A stretch of DNA of 64,000 nucleotides from CAG-411 sp050875145 (GTDB taxonomy: Bacteria > Bacillota > Clostridia > Lachnospirales > Lachnospiraceae), in contig JBNMLH010000001.1 in NCBI GenBank assembly GCA_050875145.1, positions 248,001-312,000 on the forward strand. Reading direction: 5' to 3'. The notes under the pieces are model-generated. The model did no database searches and was not told where the DNA came from. It saw only the letters and a list, made by a program, of their open reading frames with translations. The translations under genes and the position numbers were made by a program. Numbering within the stretch: the first letter of the stretch is position 1; every line of letters begins with the position of its first letter. Positions 1-9,419 of the stretch are shown piece after piece.

Positions 1-40
1 TTCCAACAATATCTATTTTGAAAATCTGCATTATCGACAT
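1..40 (-). CDS. Possible 5' end of a gene cut by the window edge
   Basis: An ATG on the minus strand at 38-40 opens a frame that runs off the window (MSIMQIFKIDIVG). It follows the ABC permease at 64-858 in the same direction with a 23-base gap. An ATP-binding partner of the permease would be expected here, but 13 codons show no motif. Called from position only. Confidence 0.25.
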   Translation of the reverse strand, partial: MSIMQIFKIDIVG

Positions 41-63
41 TTTCTTTGTATTCTCTAAACAAA

Positions 64-858
64 CTATAAATTTAAAATAAATTCATCCTGCCTCTTAAAG
101 AATACATATATTCCAATGCTAAACAAAACAACCGCAACAACAATTGAATATGCCAAAGCATGATAATCCATCCCAACACCTAGATAAACACAACATCTGA
201 AGTTTTTTATAACGGCATAGATGGGATTCCAGTCCATAATAGTCTGTAACATACTAGTTGTCTTCTTTCCACTCCCCATGTCCTCTAGCTTATAGAAAAT
301 ACCAGAACAATACATAATCAAAGTGGTAATAACACCCCACAAATATTCCAAATCTCTAAAAAAGACTTGTGCAGTTGCCAAAATCATACCTGTACCCAAT
401 GTAATAAAAAATAGGATAAACAATGGGACTACTCCTAAAATTACATGCCAATTTATATTAATCGGCATGATAATTGCCGCACCTACCAATACAACCAAGG
501 ATATTAAAAATATAATAAAGTTCGACAATATCGTTGCCAGTGGATACATATACTTTGGTACATATACCTTTCGCATCATACTGGAATTAGTTCGAATAGA
601 ACGAGCTGCTGCCTTTGTACCACCACTAAAAAAAGAAAATAACAAACGTCCTGATAAAATGTAAACAGGGAAGGTTGGATCTGATTTTCCTCTAAATCCG
701 CTAAATACAATTGTTAATACGATTGTAGTCAAGATTGGCTCAATCAATGTCCACAATATTCCCAGTTTGGAACGTCGGTATTTCAATTTTATATCTTTTT
801 TCACCAATTCTGTTAATAGGAAACGGTATTTTTTAAAGTTTTCAATATACTTCTTCAC
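64..858 (-). CDS. ABC-2 type transporter permease (polysaccharide/teichoic acid export family)
   Basis: A 264-residue integral membrane protein of the ABC-2 family (TagG/Wzm/RfbD type), which forms the channel that exports a lipid-linked glycan or teichoic acid precursor. The N-terminus has the family pattern of a short amphipathic stretch with KDIKLKYRRSKLGILWTLIEP before the first of about six membrane segments. The last segment ends shortly before the C-terminus. The likely start is GTG, 9 bases after AAGGAC. The matching ATPase is not in the window; it may be the gene cut at the left edge. The exported substrate cannot be told from the permease alone. Confidence 0.85.
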   Translation of the reverse strand: MKKYIENFKKYRFLLTELVKKDIKLKYRRSKLGILWTLIEPILTTIVLTIVFSGFRGKSDPTFPVYILSGRLLFSFFSGGTKAAARSIRTNSSMMRKVYVPKYMYPLATILSNFIIFLISLVVLVGAAIIMPININWHVILGVVPLFILFFITLGTGMILATAQVFFRDLEYLWGVITTLIMYCSGIFYKLEDMGSGKKTTSMLQTIMDWNPIYAVIKNFRCCVYLGVGMDYHALAYSIVVAVVLFSIGIYVFFKRQDEFILNL

Positions 859-986
859 TTTATAAATGTCCTTTCTACTCTCTTCATCCTTATCTTCAAA
901 CTACTTTGGCATATTTTAAAAGGAATGTCAAGCATTAATTCTCTGCTTTTTCTATCAATAGCATAATAACATAGGAAACAATATTA

Positions 987-2330
987 TCATTCCTCTTCGC
1001 CATCCTGATCTGTTTTCTCGTCACTTGGCTCCTCTGTCACTTCTGGCTCCTGTGTCGCTTCTTCTGTCACCTTCGGTTCTACCGTCTTCTTAATCTCATC
1101 TGACTGTGTCTTTTCCGTAATATTTACTCGTACAGAAATCTGTGCCTCAATCAAAATGTCTTTGTTCAATACAAACTGTACATCTAATGTATGTTCTCCT
1201 ACTCCTAAATCCGTACAATCAATATATGCCGAAAAATCGTTACTTGTAATTTCTTTATTGATACCACCATTTGACCATATTGCTTTTACTTCAATATTAT
1301 TTCCATCTAAAAAATCTAATTTATAATCTTTTCCTAAATTTCTCACATCAATAGAACTAACTGGTAGTGGGATTGTTTGTAATTCCTGTTGTGAAATCGT
1401 TATCAATACATTAATCGTAGAAACCTCTTCCACAACCTGTAGACCTTTAGGTAAATAATCACTCAATGAAAGTTCTGTTTGAATATTTTTATCCGCCCCA
1501 TCTATATTATATTTGATAGGAATTGTTTTGTAAGCACTTAGTTTTTCATCTGAGCCGGTAACCATAACCTCTACTTCCTTTGGTTCATATTCTACAGAGA
1601 TTACATGATATCCAGTTTTTGGTTTTCCTGTGGTGGTAATTTCAATCGGTATCGTTTTGGTTTCATAGACTGCAACTGATACTTTTACCTTTTCACTACT
1701 AAAAGTCAAATTAGCTGTATCCATTAATTTTCCATTTGCATCGTACGCTTTAGGTTCCAAATATTTTATAAAATTATCTGTAGCATTGGACACATCTGCC
1801 TCTACTCGAACTTCTGAGATACGCTCTACCTGGGATTTAGCACCCGAAACCTTAATCAGGTTTGGTCTTACCTTAACCTCTCCTAATGCATATCCTTCTG
1901 ACAACGTACCAACTGTCTTTACATCTACCTTAAACTGCTCCGTCTGCTCATCCTCCACAGATATAGTAAGCATTCTAATATCAGAAGAAAGATTTACATT
2001 CTCATATTTCGGGCAAGATAATTTTATATAGGTTGCATTTGTAATGGACAAATCTGATAAATCTGCTACTGCAACAATATCTGATGCATTTATTTTTCTG
2101 AGTATACTTTGTTTCCCAGAAACTGTTACATTAATAATTCCACCTGTTTTTACTTCATATACCTTGTCCAGTGATGAAATGGCATCCTCATTTTGCAATT
2201 CAACCTCAATATTTTTAAATGTCTTTCTTGACACCGGGTCATCTACATTATTGACAATAACCCATACAATGGCTGCCAGAACAACGGCAAGTATTTTCAG
2301 GGACAGGTTATTCATAATCTTTTCTTTCAA
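987..2330 (-). CDS. cdaR: YbbR-domain regulator of CdaA (c-di-AMP cyclase regulator)
   Basis: A 447-residue protein with one N-terminal membrane anchor (about residues 9-28) followed by several extracellular YbbR repeats and an acidic, Thr/Glu/Pro-rich tail (TEEATQEPEVTEEPSDE). YbbR proteins bind CdaA in the membrane and modulate c-di-AMP production. I place the start at TTG 2330 (MKEKIMNNLSLK), because AGGGG lies 8 bases upstream and this matches the usual family N-terminus; a GTG at 2339 overlaps the ribosome site. It directly follows cdaA, the arrangement known in Bacillus and Clostridia. Confidence 0.9.
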   Translation of the reverse strand: MKEKIMNNLSLKILAVVLAAIVWVIVNNVDDPVSRKTFKNIEVELQNEDAISSLDKVYEVKTGGIINVTVSGKQSILRKINASDIVAVADLSDLSITNATYIKLSCPKYENVNLSSDIRMLTISVEDEQTEQFKVDVKTVGTLSEGYALGEVKVRPNLIKVSGAKSQVERISEVRVEADVSNATDNFIKYLEPKAYDANGKLMDTANLTFSSEKVKVSVAVYETKTIPIEITTTGKPKTGYHVISVEYEPKEVEVMVTGSDEKLSAYKTIPIKYNIDGADKNIQTELSLSDYLPKGLQVVEEVSTINVLITISQQELQTIPLPVSSIDVRNLGKDYKLDFLDGNNIEVKAIWSNGGINKEITSNDFSAYIDCTDLGVGEHTLDVQFVLNKDILIEAQISVRVNITEKTQSDEIKKTVEPKVTEEATQEPEVTEEPSDEKTDQDGEEE

Positions 2331-2341
2331 TGTACACACCC

Positions 2342-3220
2342 CTACTTTTCTACATTTTTTTTATTTTTAAAGTTCAACAAACGAAGCTTTCTCTTTTCTT
2401 CCTGTCCATGTCCGGTCAGATTTTCAAGCTTGCTCTTTAAATATTCTCCATCCACATTGCGAATAAGTTCTCCTCCCAATGCAATTGACACTTTTCCAGT
2501 CTCCTCTGAAACAATGATTGTAAGACTATCAGATACCTCGCTGACTCCCACCCCCGCACGATGTCTGGTTCCTAAATCTTTGCTAAGCTCCATGTTATCC
2601 GACAAAGGCAAATAACAGGTTGCCGCCGTTATACGATCCTCAATAATGATAATCGCACCATCGTGCAATGGCGTATTGTGTTCAAAAATATTAATCAATA
2701 GTTGGCTACTCACTGCTGCATCTAACACTATCCCTGTACGCTCATATTCCAACAATCCCTCTTCATTTCCAATAACCATCAATGCTCCGGTCTTTGTCTT
2801 TGCAAGCTCATAAGTTGCACGAACAATCTCATTAATCGTCTTCGCAGACAATTTTTCATTTTTTCCTTTTTGATCATCAAAGGTGAAAATAGATTTGAAC
2901 AATCTGTTTCTCCCCAATTGCTCCAGTGCCTTGCGTAACTCTGGCTGAAAAATAATCACCAGTGCAGTAATTCCAACTCCAAGACATTTTTCAAATATCC
3001 ATAAAATAACATTCATATGGAATAAAACTGCCACAAGGCTGATTGCCAATAGCACCACCAAGCCTTTTAACAAACTCCATGCTCTGGTCTTTTTAATCCA
3101 AACAATAATCTGATATATGGCAAAGGCAATAATCACAATCTCAACCAAATCAATAATGGACATCTCTGGCAATTGTAACCATTGACCATATGTTTTTATA
3201 AAATTTACAATCGTATCCAT
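2342..3220 (-). CDS. cdaA: Diadenylate cyclase CdaA
   Basis: Makes the second messenger c-di-AMP from two ATP at the membrane. About 292 residues with three N-terminal membrane helices (roughly 20-95) and then a DAC domain. Both signature motifs are visible: NTPLHDGAIII (DGA) and GTRHRAGVGVSEVSD (RHR), so it should be active. The length fits the family. It lies 11 bases upstream of ybbR and 24 bases downstream of an unknown membrane protein, so the four genes 4603-987 probably form one operon. c-di-AMP controls potassium and osmolyte transport and cell wall homeostasis in Firmicutes. Confidence 0.95.
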   Translation of the reverse strand: MDTIVNFIKTYGQWLQLPEMSIIDLVEIVIIAFAIYQIIVWIKKTRAWSLLKGLVVLLAISLVAVLFHMNVILWIFEKCLGVGITALVIIFQPELRKALEQLGRNRLFKSIFTFDDQKGKNEKLSAKTINEIVRATYELAKTKTGALMVIGNEEGLLEYERTGIVLDAAVSSQLLINIFEHNTPLHDGAIIIIEDRITAATCYLPLSDNMELSKDLGTRHRAGVGVSEVSDSLTIIVSEETGKVSIALGGELIRNVDGEYLKSKLENLTGHGQEEKRKLRLLNFKNKKNVEK

Positions 3221-3244
3221 ATTGCCTCCTCTCTTCTATAATTA

Positions 3245-4171
3245 TCATATTTTCTTTTTGGGTTCCATCCTAAGCTTAGGTACAGCCTTTACATAATAGT
3301 AATATTCATCATCTTCAAATTGAAGTTCTTCTACATTACCATAATCCAGTATCATATGCAAAAACAGAAGTGCATACCCCAATATTCCTGCAATCAAACT
3401 TCCTAATACTATCCATAAAATGGAAAGTTGTCCTTTTAGCAATATGTTACAAACAATACTAAAAATCATATTGACTACAACCGCCATACCAATACTGATT
3501 TCAAATGCATACGCTAGTTTCATTCTGCTCACAAAAAAGACAAGCAGACATACAATACTCAATGTAACACCCCAAGTATACATATCTGAATTTTTTATCA
3601 TCCCATCTATAAACTTCTGAACAAGTTTTACCATATCCAAATCCGCATTTTTCGCTAATATGTCCTCACAATTCAACACACTGCCATACATACAGTAAGC
3701 AACTATACCACATAAAATGGATAACAATGCTGTGGTCGGTGAAAAATACAATCCAGCAATGATAGCTGGCAATGCAGGAACTTTAAAAAACAATGCCAAT
3801 GGTATTAATGCCGTTAATAAAATAGATTTATCACAATACTGTAATAAGATAAAATACACTATAAGGCTGACAAACAAAACTGCAATTGCCAATATTGGTG
3901 ATAGAAAATATATTTTACCTACCGAAACTGCCAATAATAAAAACACAAGTATACCATCTGGCAATATTGCTCCAATTAAAGACAGGAGAAAAACAAAAAA
4001 TACTCCCGATATACGACCCGAATAGTCAAAACGATTATCAATCAACAAAAATAGTACAAATGCCATCAAAAAACGCAAGAAATATCTGGCATACTTTTCA
4101 TAGCTCATATAGCAATCATAACATTTTTCACGTAAATGTATCATTTGCTTTGGATACTGTCTTCTATTCAT
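3245..4171 (-). CDS. Multi-pass membrane protein of unknown function, upstream of cdaA
   Basis: 308 residues, dominated by about eight hydrophobic helices from residue 30 to 275, with a Tyr/Glu/Asp-rich C-terminal tail (EELQFEDDEYYYYVKAVPK) ending in lysines. The N-terminus has a Cys-rich patch (HLREKCYDCYMSYEKYA). Its ATG directly follows the stop codon of the 143-residue protein, and cdaA starts 24 bases downstream, so the three are almost certainly co-transcribed. I do not recognise a named family. Context suggests a membrane protein linked to the c-di-AMP module or to envelope/osmotic control, but this is inference. Confidence 0.75.
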   Translation of the reverse strand: MNRRQYPKQMIHLREKCYDCYMSYEKYARYFLRFLMAFVLFLLIDNRFDYSGRISGVFFVFLLSLIGAILPDGILVFLLLAVSVGKIYFLSPILAIAVLFVSLIVYFILLQYCDKSILLTALIPLALFFKVPALPAIIAGLYFSPTTALLSILCGIVAYCMYGSVLNCEDILAKNADLDMVKLVQKFIDGMIKNSDMYTWGVTLSIVCLLVFFVSRMKLAYAFEISIGMAVVVNMIFSIVCNILLKGQLSILWIVLGSLIAGILGYALLFLHMILDYGNVEELQFEDDEYYYYVKAVPKLRMEPKKKI

Positions 4172-4603
4172 TTATTCATACCTCTGGCTATCCTCCGACA
4201 GCACTTCCTTTCTTCCCTGCCTACGATAATATTTTCGAAGTTCGTGAAGCATATAATCATACTTCTTGATCTTTCGCTTTGCTTTTGTATACTTTTTTGA
4301 ATAAGCAAAACTCCCGGCTATCATGCAGAAAATAATAAGTAATATATAGATCATCAATAGCTTTATTCCTATTGATTTATAATCCATACTGGCAATATTA
4401 TTCAGCAGATACTCACTTTGGCAAAATGCATATACCGCTAAAATCATAATTAACCCAATTGTTATAGAAATTATTGTTTTTAATAATTGTAAACGAACAT
4501 AATCAAATTTACTATATCTCACAATCTTTAAAGCATCCTTTGTTTCTGATGCTTCCATCATAGCCAATCTTGTCATAAGTTGTACTTTCTTGGGTTCTAC
4601 CAT
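4172..4603 (-). CDS. Small two-helix membrane protein of unknown function
   Basis: 143 residues. A soluble N-terminal part of about 45 residues (Met-rich, LMTRLAMMEASETKDALK) is followed by two membrane helices (about 48-68 and 85-105) and a very basic cytoplasmic tail (KKYTKAKRKIKKYDYML). ATG 4603 is chosen because AGGAGG sits 6 bases upstream. It is the first gene of the cdaA operon; a TATAAT hexamer lies upstream on the minus strand at 4672-4677, though no good -35 is seen. No family recognised. Confidence 0.7.
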   Translation of the reverse strand: MVEPKKVQLMTRLAMMEASETKDALKIVRYSKFDYVRLQLLKTIISITIGLIMILAVYAFCQSEYLLNNIASMDYKSIGIKLLMIYILLIIFCMIAGSFAYSKKYTKAKRKIKKYDYMLHELRKYYRRQGRKEVLSEDSQRYE

Positions 4604-4810
4604 ATTGCCTCCTATCCCTTTTCTTTCCATACATAAAACATTTGACTTTCACTTTGCATACACTCGTTTTTATTATAACATAAATATGCCCTAATTACTA
4701 CGAACAACTTTATTTTTCATAAAAAATGAGTTAGAATATGAATAGGATTATTCTGTAACACAACCATTGCTCTGTTACAGATAATGGTAAACTGAAAAGA
4801 AAGGATTACA

Positions 4811-4846
4811 ATGCATATTTCTATGCAGGTATTTAAGAATGAATAA
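4811..4846 (+). CDS. Short leader cistron overlapping the mutS2 start
   Basis: An 11-codon frame (MHISMQVFKNE) begins at ATG 4811, 6 bases after the strong ribosome site AAAGGA, and its stop TAA (4844-4846) overlaps the mutS2 start (ATG 4839) in another frame. The mutS2 ATG has only a weak AGG nearby. The layout is typical of translational coupling, in which ribosomes ending the minicistron re-start on mutS2. It is not conserved-sequence evidence; the peptide may have no function of its own. Confidence 0.4.
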   Translation: MHISMQVFKNE

Positions 4847-7208
4847 AAAAGCACTTAAAACTTTAGAATACGATAAAATAATCACACAACTTATAAGCTG
4901 TGCAACTTCACAGCTTGGAAAAAATCGTTGTCAGGCACTTTTACCTTCTACTGATCTGGAAGAGATTCAAAGAAACCAAAGGGAAACCAGTGATGCTCTC
5001 TCCTATCTTTTACAGAAAGGAAGTATCTCTTTTTCTGGCGTAACAGATATTACACCATCCTTAAAACGCTTGGAAATCGGCGGTTCTCTAAGTATTCTTG
5101 AACTTCTTCGTATCAGCAGTCTTTTAACAGTTGCAAAAAATGTAAAAGCGTATAGTCGAAAAGAGAATGAAGAAGCTGGTTTAGATAGTCTTAGTTCCCG
5201 TTTTTCTTACTTAGAACCATTGACAAACTTAAATACAGAAATCAGCCGTTGTCTGATTTCCGAGGAAGAAGTAAGTGATACTGCCAGCACAGGTCTAAGA
5301 GAAGTCCGTAGACAAATTAAAATTACAAATCAAAAAATCCATGAACAACTAAATCAAATTTTAAACAATTCCCGTTCCATGTTGCAGGATGGATTGATTA
5401 CCATGCGTAATGGTCGTTATTGCCTTCCTGTAAAAGCAGAATATAAAAGTTCTTTTCCGGGAATGGTGCACGACCAGTCTTCTACTGGTTCTACCCTTTT
5501 TATAGAGCCATCCTCTGTAGTAAAACTCAACAATACACTTCGTGAATTAGCTGCTCAGGAACAAGCCGAAATAGATAAGATTCTAGCAAGTCTAAGTAAT
5601 GAAGCTGCATTGGAGATTGATGCCTTAAAAACAAATCTTTCTGTTTTAACAGAACTGGATTTCATTTTTGCAAAAGCTGCACTTTCAAAAAAACTTCGTG
5701 CTAGCGAACCAATCTTCAATACAAATGGGTATATTCAAATTAAACAGGGAAAACATCCATTAATTGCCCCACAAAAAGTAGTACCAATAGATGTGGAACT
5801 TGGTAAAAACTTTGATTTATTGGTTATTACCGGTCCAAATACAGGTGGAAAAACAGTCACACTGAAAACAATCGGTCTGTTCACGTTAATGGGACAGGCA
5901 GGATTGCACATTCCAGCTTTTGATCAATCAAAACTGGCTGTATTTACAGATGTATTTGCAGATATTGGAGATGAACAGAGTATTGAACAAAGCTTGAGTA
6001 CCTTCTCCTCTCATATGACAAACACCGTTTCCATTTTAAAAGAAGCCACACCTACTACTCTTTGTCTTTTTGATGAGCTTGGTGCTGGAACAGACCCAAT
6101 TGAAGGTGCCGCATTGGCCATGTCTATTTTGTCTCATCTTCATTCACAGGGTATTCGCACCGTAGCTACTACTCATTATAGCGAACTAAAGGTATTTGCC
6201 TTGTCCACAGAAGGTGTAGAAAACGGAAGTTGTGAATTTGATGTTGAAACACTTCGTCCAACTTACCGATTACTAATTGGTATCCCTGGTAAAAGTAATG
6301 CATTTGCTATTTCAGGTAAATTAGGCCTCCCTTCTTATATTATTGAACAGGCAAAAGAATATATTGATAGCGAAAACCAAAACTTTGAAGATGTTATCAG
6401 CGATTTAGAAAAGAGTCGTTTGACAATCGAAAAAGAACAAGAAGAAATTAAAACTTACAAAGCAGAAATAGAAGAGTTAAAGAAAAAACTCACTGCCAAA
6501 AACGAGCGAATTGATCAATCAAAAGAAAAAATCCTGCGTCGTGCTCAGGAAGAGGCAAATGCACTTTTGCAGGAAGCAAAAGATTATGCAGACGAAACCA
6601 TAAAAAAATATAATAAATGGTCCAAAGACAGTGGCCTAAATAAAGTAATGGAGCAAGAACGAAACCAGCTTCGCAAAAAACTTTCTGCATCAGAAGAAAA
6701 ACTGGCATTAAAGCAAAAAAAGAAACAGAAAAAACAGTTAAAACCAAAAGACCTAAAGTTGGGGGATGCAGTAATGGTGCTTAGCCTTAATTTGAAGGGA
6801 ACGGTAAGTAGTTTGCCAAACAATAAAGGTGACTTATTTGTACAAATGGGCATACTTCGCTCACAGGTAAATATTTCGGACCTAGAATTATTAGATGAAG
6901 AAGTAATCACAGCTCCGGGCTTAAAACGCACTGGTAGCGGAAAGATAAAAATGAACAAAGCTTCCAATATCAGTACCGAACTAAATCTAATCGGACTTAC
7001 TACTGCAGAAGCAATTCCTAAATTAGATAAATATCTAGATGATGCCTATCTAGCTCATTTACCTCAAGTCACAATTATACATGGACGCGGTACTGGCGCA
7101 CTAAAAAATGCAGTGCATGCACATTTAAAAAAATGTAAGTATGTCACATCCTACCGCCTTGGGGAATTTGGCGAAGGTGGAAACGGCGTTACAATTGTAA
7201 CATTATAA
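4839..7208 (+). CDS. mutS2: MutS2 / RqcU-type ATPase with Smr domain
   Basis: 789 residues, the normal family length. Order: helical core domains, then the MutS-type ATPase with Walker A GPNTGGKT (about residue 332) and DELGAGTDP Walker B (about 411), a long coiled coil of Glu/Lys-rich helices (about 510-640), a KOW-like segment, and a C-terminal Smr domain ending in TIIHGRGTGALKNAVHAHL (about 745). MutS2 inhibits homologous recombination in some bacteria, and in Bacillus it senses collided ribosomes and splits them using the Smr domain. It lacks the MutS mismatch-binding domain. It is followed after 18 bases by a two-component system on the same strand. Confidence 0.95.
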   Translation: MNKKALKTLEYDKIITQLISCATSQLGKNRCQALLPSTDLEEIQRNQRETSDALSYLLQKGSISFSGVTDITPSLKRLEIGGSLSILELLRISSLLTVAKNVKAYSRKENEEAGLDSLSSRFSYLEPLTNLNTEISRCLISEEEVSDTASTGLREVRRQIKITNQKIHEQLNQILNNSRSMLQDGLITMRNGRYCLPVKAEYKSSFPGMVHDQSSTGSTLFIEPSSVVKLNNTLRELAAQEQAEIDKILASLSNEAALEIDALKTNLSVLTELDFIFAKAALSKKLRASEPIFNTNGYIQIKQGKHPLIAPQKVVPIDVELGKNFDLLVITGPNTGGKTVTLKTIGLFTLMGQAGLHIPAFDQSKLAVFTDVFADIGDEQSIEQSLSTFSSHMTNTVSILKEATPTTLCLFDELGAGTDPIEGAALAMSILSHLHSQGIRTVATTHYSELKVFALSTEGVENGSCEFDVETLRPTYRLLIGIPGKSNAFAISGKLGLPSYIIEQAKEYIDSENQNFEDVISDLEKSRLTIEKEQEEIKTYKAEIEELKKKLTAKNERIDQSKEKILRRAQEEANALLQEAKDYADETIKKYNKWSKDSGLNKVMEQERNQLRKKLSASEEKLALKQKKKQKKQLKPKDLKLGDAVMVLSLNLKGTVSSLPNNKGDLFVQMGILRSQVNISDLELLDEEVITAPGLKRTGSGKIKMNKASNISTELNLIGLTTAEAIPKLDKYLDDAYLAHLPQVTIIHGRGTGALKNAVHAHLKKCKYVTSYRLGEFGEGGNGVTIVTL

Positions 7209-7226
7209 AAGGGGGGTATAAAATAT

Positions 7227-7952
7227 ATGGCAGAAAAACAAAAAATACTGATTGTTGACGATGATACCAATATTGCTGAATTAATTTCCTTATATCTAAC
7301 AAAGGAATGTTTTTCTACAAAAATTGTGAATGATGGAGAAGAAGCGCTGGAAGAATTTTCTTCCTACAAACCGGATTTAATTTTACTAGATTTAATGTTA
7401 CCCGGAATTGACGGCTATGGGGTTTGTAGAGAAATCCGCAAAACCTCTACTGTCCCCATTATTATGTTATCCGCAAAAGGCGAAATTTTTGACAAAGTGC
7501 TTGGACTGGAATTAGGTGCAGATGACTATATCATCAAACCTTTCGATTCAAAGGAATTGGTTGCACGCGTAAAGGCAGTATTGCGTCGTTTTGTAAATGG
7601 TGGTGCCTCTCAGACCGAAACTCCTGTTATTTCTGATGCAGAAACAAATAAGTCTGTCAGTTATCCGGACCTAACCGTCAATTTAACAAATTTTTCTGTA
7701 GAATATTGCGGAAAAAGCCTTGATATGCCTCCAAAGGAATTAGAGCTTTTGTATTTTCTTGCCTCGCATCCTAACCAAGTATTTACAAGAGAACAGTTAT
7801 TAGATCATATATGGGGATACGACTATATTGGGGATACTAGAACAGTTGATGTGCATATCAAACGACTTCGTGAAAAAATCAGCGATCATAAGAATTGGAA
7901 AATTAGTACCGTTTGGGGAATTGGATACAAATTTGAGGTTCGCAAACAATGA
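7227..7952 (+). CDS. OmpR/PhoB-family response regulator
   Basis: 241 residues. The receiver domain has the acidic pair (VDDDTNIAE), the phospho-acceptor Asp in LLDLMLPGIDG (about residue 54), the conserved Thr/Ser position (IIMLSAKGE) and Lys in YIIKPFDSKELVARV. A linker rich in Thr/Ser leads to a winged-helix DNA-binding domain (about 140-238) with the ending TVDVHIKRLREKI...VWGIGYKFE. It overlaps its sensor kinase by 4 bases (ATGA), so the two are translated together. Close relatives act in phosphate or envelope-stress control, but no target is visible here. Confidence 0.93.
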   Translation: MAEKQKILIVDDDTNIAELISLYLTKECFSTKIVNDGEEALEEFSSYKPDLILLDLMLPGIDGYGVCREIRKTSTVPIIMLSAKGEIFDKVLGLELGADDYIIKPFDSKELVARVKAVLRRFVNGGASQTETPVISDAETNKSVSYPDLTVNLTNFSVEYCGKSLDMPPKELELLYFLASHPNQVFTREQLLDHIWGYDYIGDTRTVDVHIKRLREKISDHKNWKISTVWGIGYKFEVRKQ

Positions 7953-9376
7953 AACACACAATCGTAACAAAACTCATTGTATTTTATACGTTGGTAGCGG
8001 TACTCTTCTTTTTTCTTATCAATGTTTTCGCCCCCCATTACTTACGTGACCAGATTATTAACGATAAGAAAAATGAATTAAACCAATATTCCCAATATAT
8101 CCACACTACACACTTTGACACAGCAGCAGATACACATACCATATATAACAAAAAAACAATTACCGCACGTATTGCTGAAACTGATAAAATTTTAAATACA
8201 AGAACCTGGATTTTTAATGCAGACGGTGATTTGCTTATAGATTCTGGAAACGAAAACTATGTAGAAGCTTCTTTCAACATATTAGAAGATAAACCAACGT
8301 ATTTTGAAGCCTACTATTATATAAATAATACGGTAAAGCCTTTACTAACAGAAAATATGCTCTCAGTTGTTCTGCCAATTTCGCAGCAATTGCAAATTAA
8401 AGGCTATATTGTAATTCATTATCCTATGGAAGCAATTACGCAATGTGTATCCAACTACATTACTTTGGCTAATCTTCTTCTTATTTTGATAATGGTTGTT
8501 TTTACTCTTTCTGTCATACTTACCTACCATTTAACCGTATGTCCTGCCAGAAAAATAACGCAATATATTTCTTCTATTAATAAAGGAGAGCATATGGATG
8601 CACCCAATATCAGTAAGACCAGTGAATTTAATCGATTACAACTTGAGCTAATGTATATGGAAGAAAAAATAGAAAATTTGGATGATTACCAGAAAAATTT
8701 TATTGCTAACGTATCACACGATTTTCGTTCACCACTTACCTCCATAAAAGGATATGCAGAAGCCATGTTAGACGGTACCATCCCTGAAGAACTACATAGT
8801 AAATATCTGAATGTTATCGTTGTAGAAGTAGAACGCTTAACAAAACTTACCAGCAATCTCTTATCCTTAAATCAATTTGAACAAGGAGGATATCAATTGG
8901 ACCTTGCATCCTTTGATATTAATCTGGTCTTAAAGCAAACGGCAGCATCCTTTGAAGGGACCTGTAAACAAAAACATATTAAACTAAAGCTGGTATTTTC
9001 AGAAAAAGAAACTTATGTAACAGCAGATAAAAGCAAAATTCAACAGGTCTTATATAACCTATTGGATAATGCTATTAAGTTTAGTCATAAAGATTCAGAA
9101 ATACTTTTAAAAACACTGGAAAAAAGAGAAAAAGTTCTTGTATCTGTAAAGGATTTTGGAATTGGTATTCCAAAAGATGGCTTAAAAAAGATTTGGGAAC
9201 GTTTTTACAAAACAGACTTATCCCGTGGAAAAGATAAAAAAGGAACCGGACTTGGACTTTCCATTACGAAAGAAATTATCTCTGCACATAATGAAACAAT
9301 CAATGTAACAAGTACAGAAGGTGCAGGTACAGAATTTACCTTTACTCTCACATTAACTACTCCAAATAATATCTGA
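7949..9376 (+). CDS. Membrane sensor histidine kinase
   Basis: 475 residues: TM1 (about 8-28), an extracellular sensor region of about 140 residues, TM2 (about 172-195), HAMP, a HisKA domain with the phospho-accepting His in NVSHDFRSPLTSIKGYAEAM (about residue 257), and a HATPase_c domain with N-box NLLDNAIKFS, G1 DFGIGIP and G2 GTGLGLSI. All catalytic motifs are intact. It is paired with the overlapping response regulator upstream. The signal is unknown; the extracellular region does not match a sensor domain I can name. Confidence 0.93.
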   Translation: MKHTIVTKLIVFYTLVAVLFFFLINVFAPHYLRDQIINDKKNELNQYSQYIHTTHFDTAADTHTIYNKKTITARIAETDKILNTRTWIFNADGDLLIDSGNENYVEASFNILEDKPTYFEAYYYINNTVKPLLTENMLSVVLPISQQLQIKGYIVIHYPMEAITQCVSNYITLANLLLILIMVVFTLSVILTYHLTVCPARKITQYISSINKGEHMDAPNISKTSEFNRLQLELMYMEEKIENLDDYQKNFIANVSHDFRSPLTSIKGYAEAMLDGTIPEELHSKYLNVIVVEVERLTKLTSNLLSLNQFEQGGYQLDLASFDINLVLKQTAASFEGTCKQKHIKLKLVFSEKETYVTADKSKIQQVLYNLLDNAIKFSHKDSEILLKTLEKREKVLVSVKDFGIGIPKDGLKKIWERFYKTDLSRGKDKKGTGLGLSITKEIISAHNETINVTSTEGAGTEFTFTLTLTTPNNI

Positions 9377-9381
9377 TATTA

Positions 9382-9413
9382 CAAAGAGGTGCCGCAATCG
9401 CGACACCTCTTTG
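9382..9413. terminator. Bidirectional rho-independent terminator
   Basis: A near-perfect hairpin (CAAAGAGGTG paired with CACCTCTTTG, with further GCG/CGC pairing inside) lies between two convergent genes, the sensor kinase and trmL. A-rich and T-rich flanks let it work in both directions. Confidence 0.85.
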
Positions 9414-9419
9414 TTCAGT

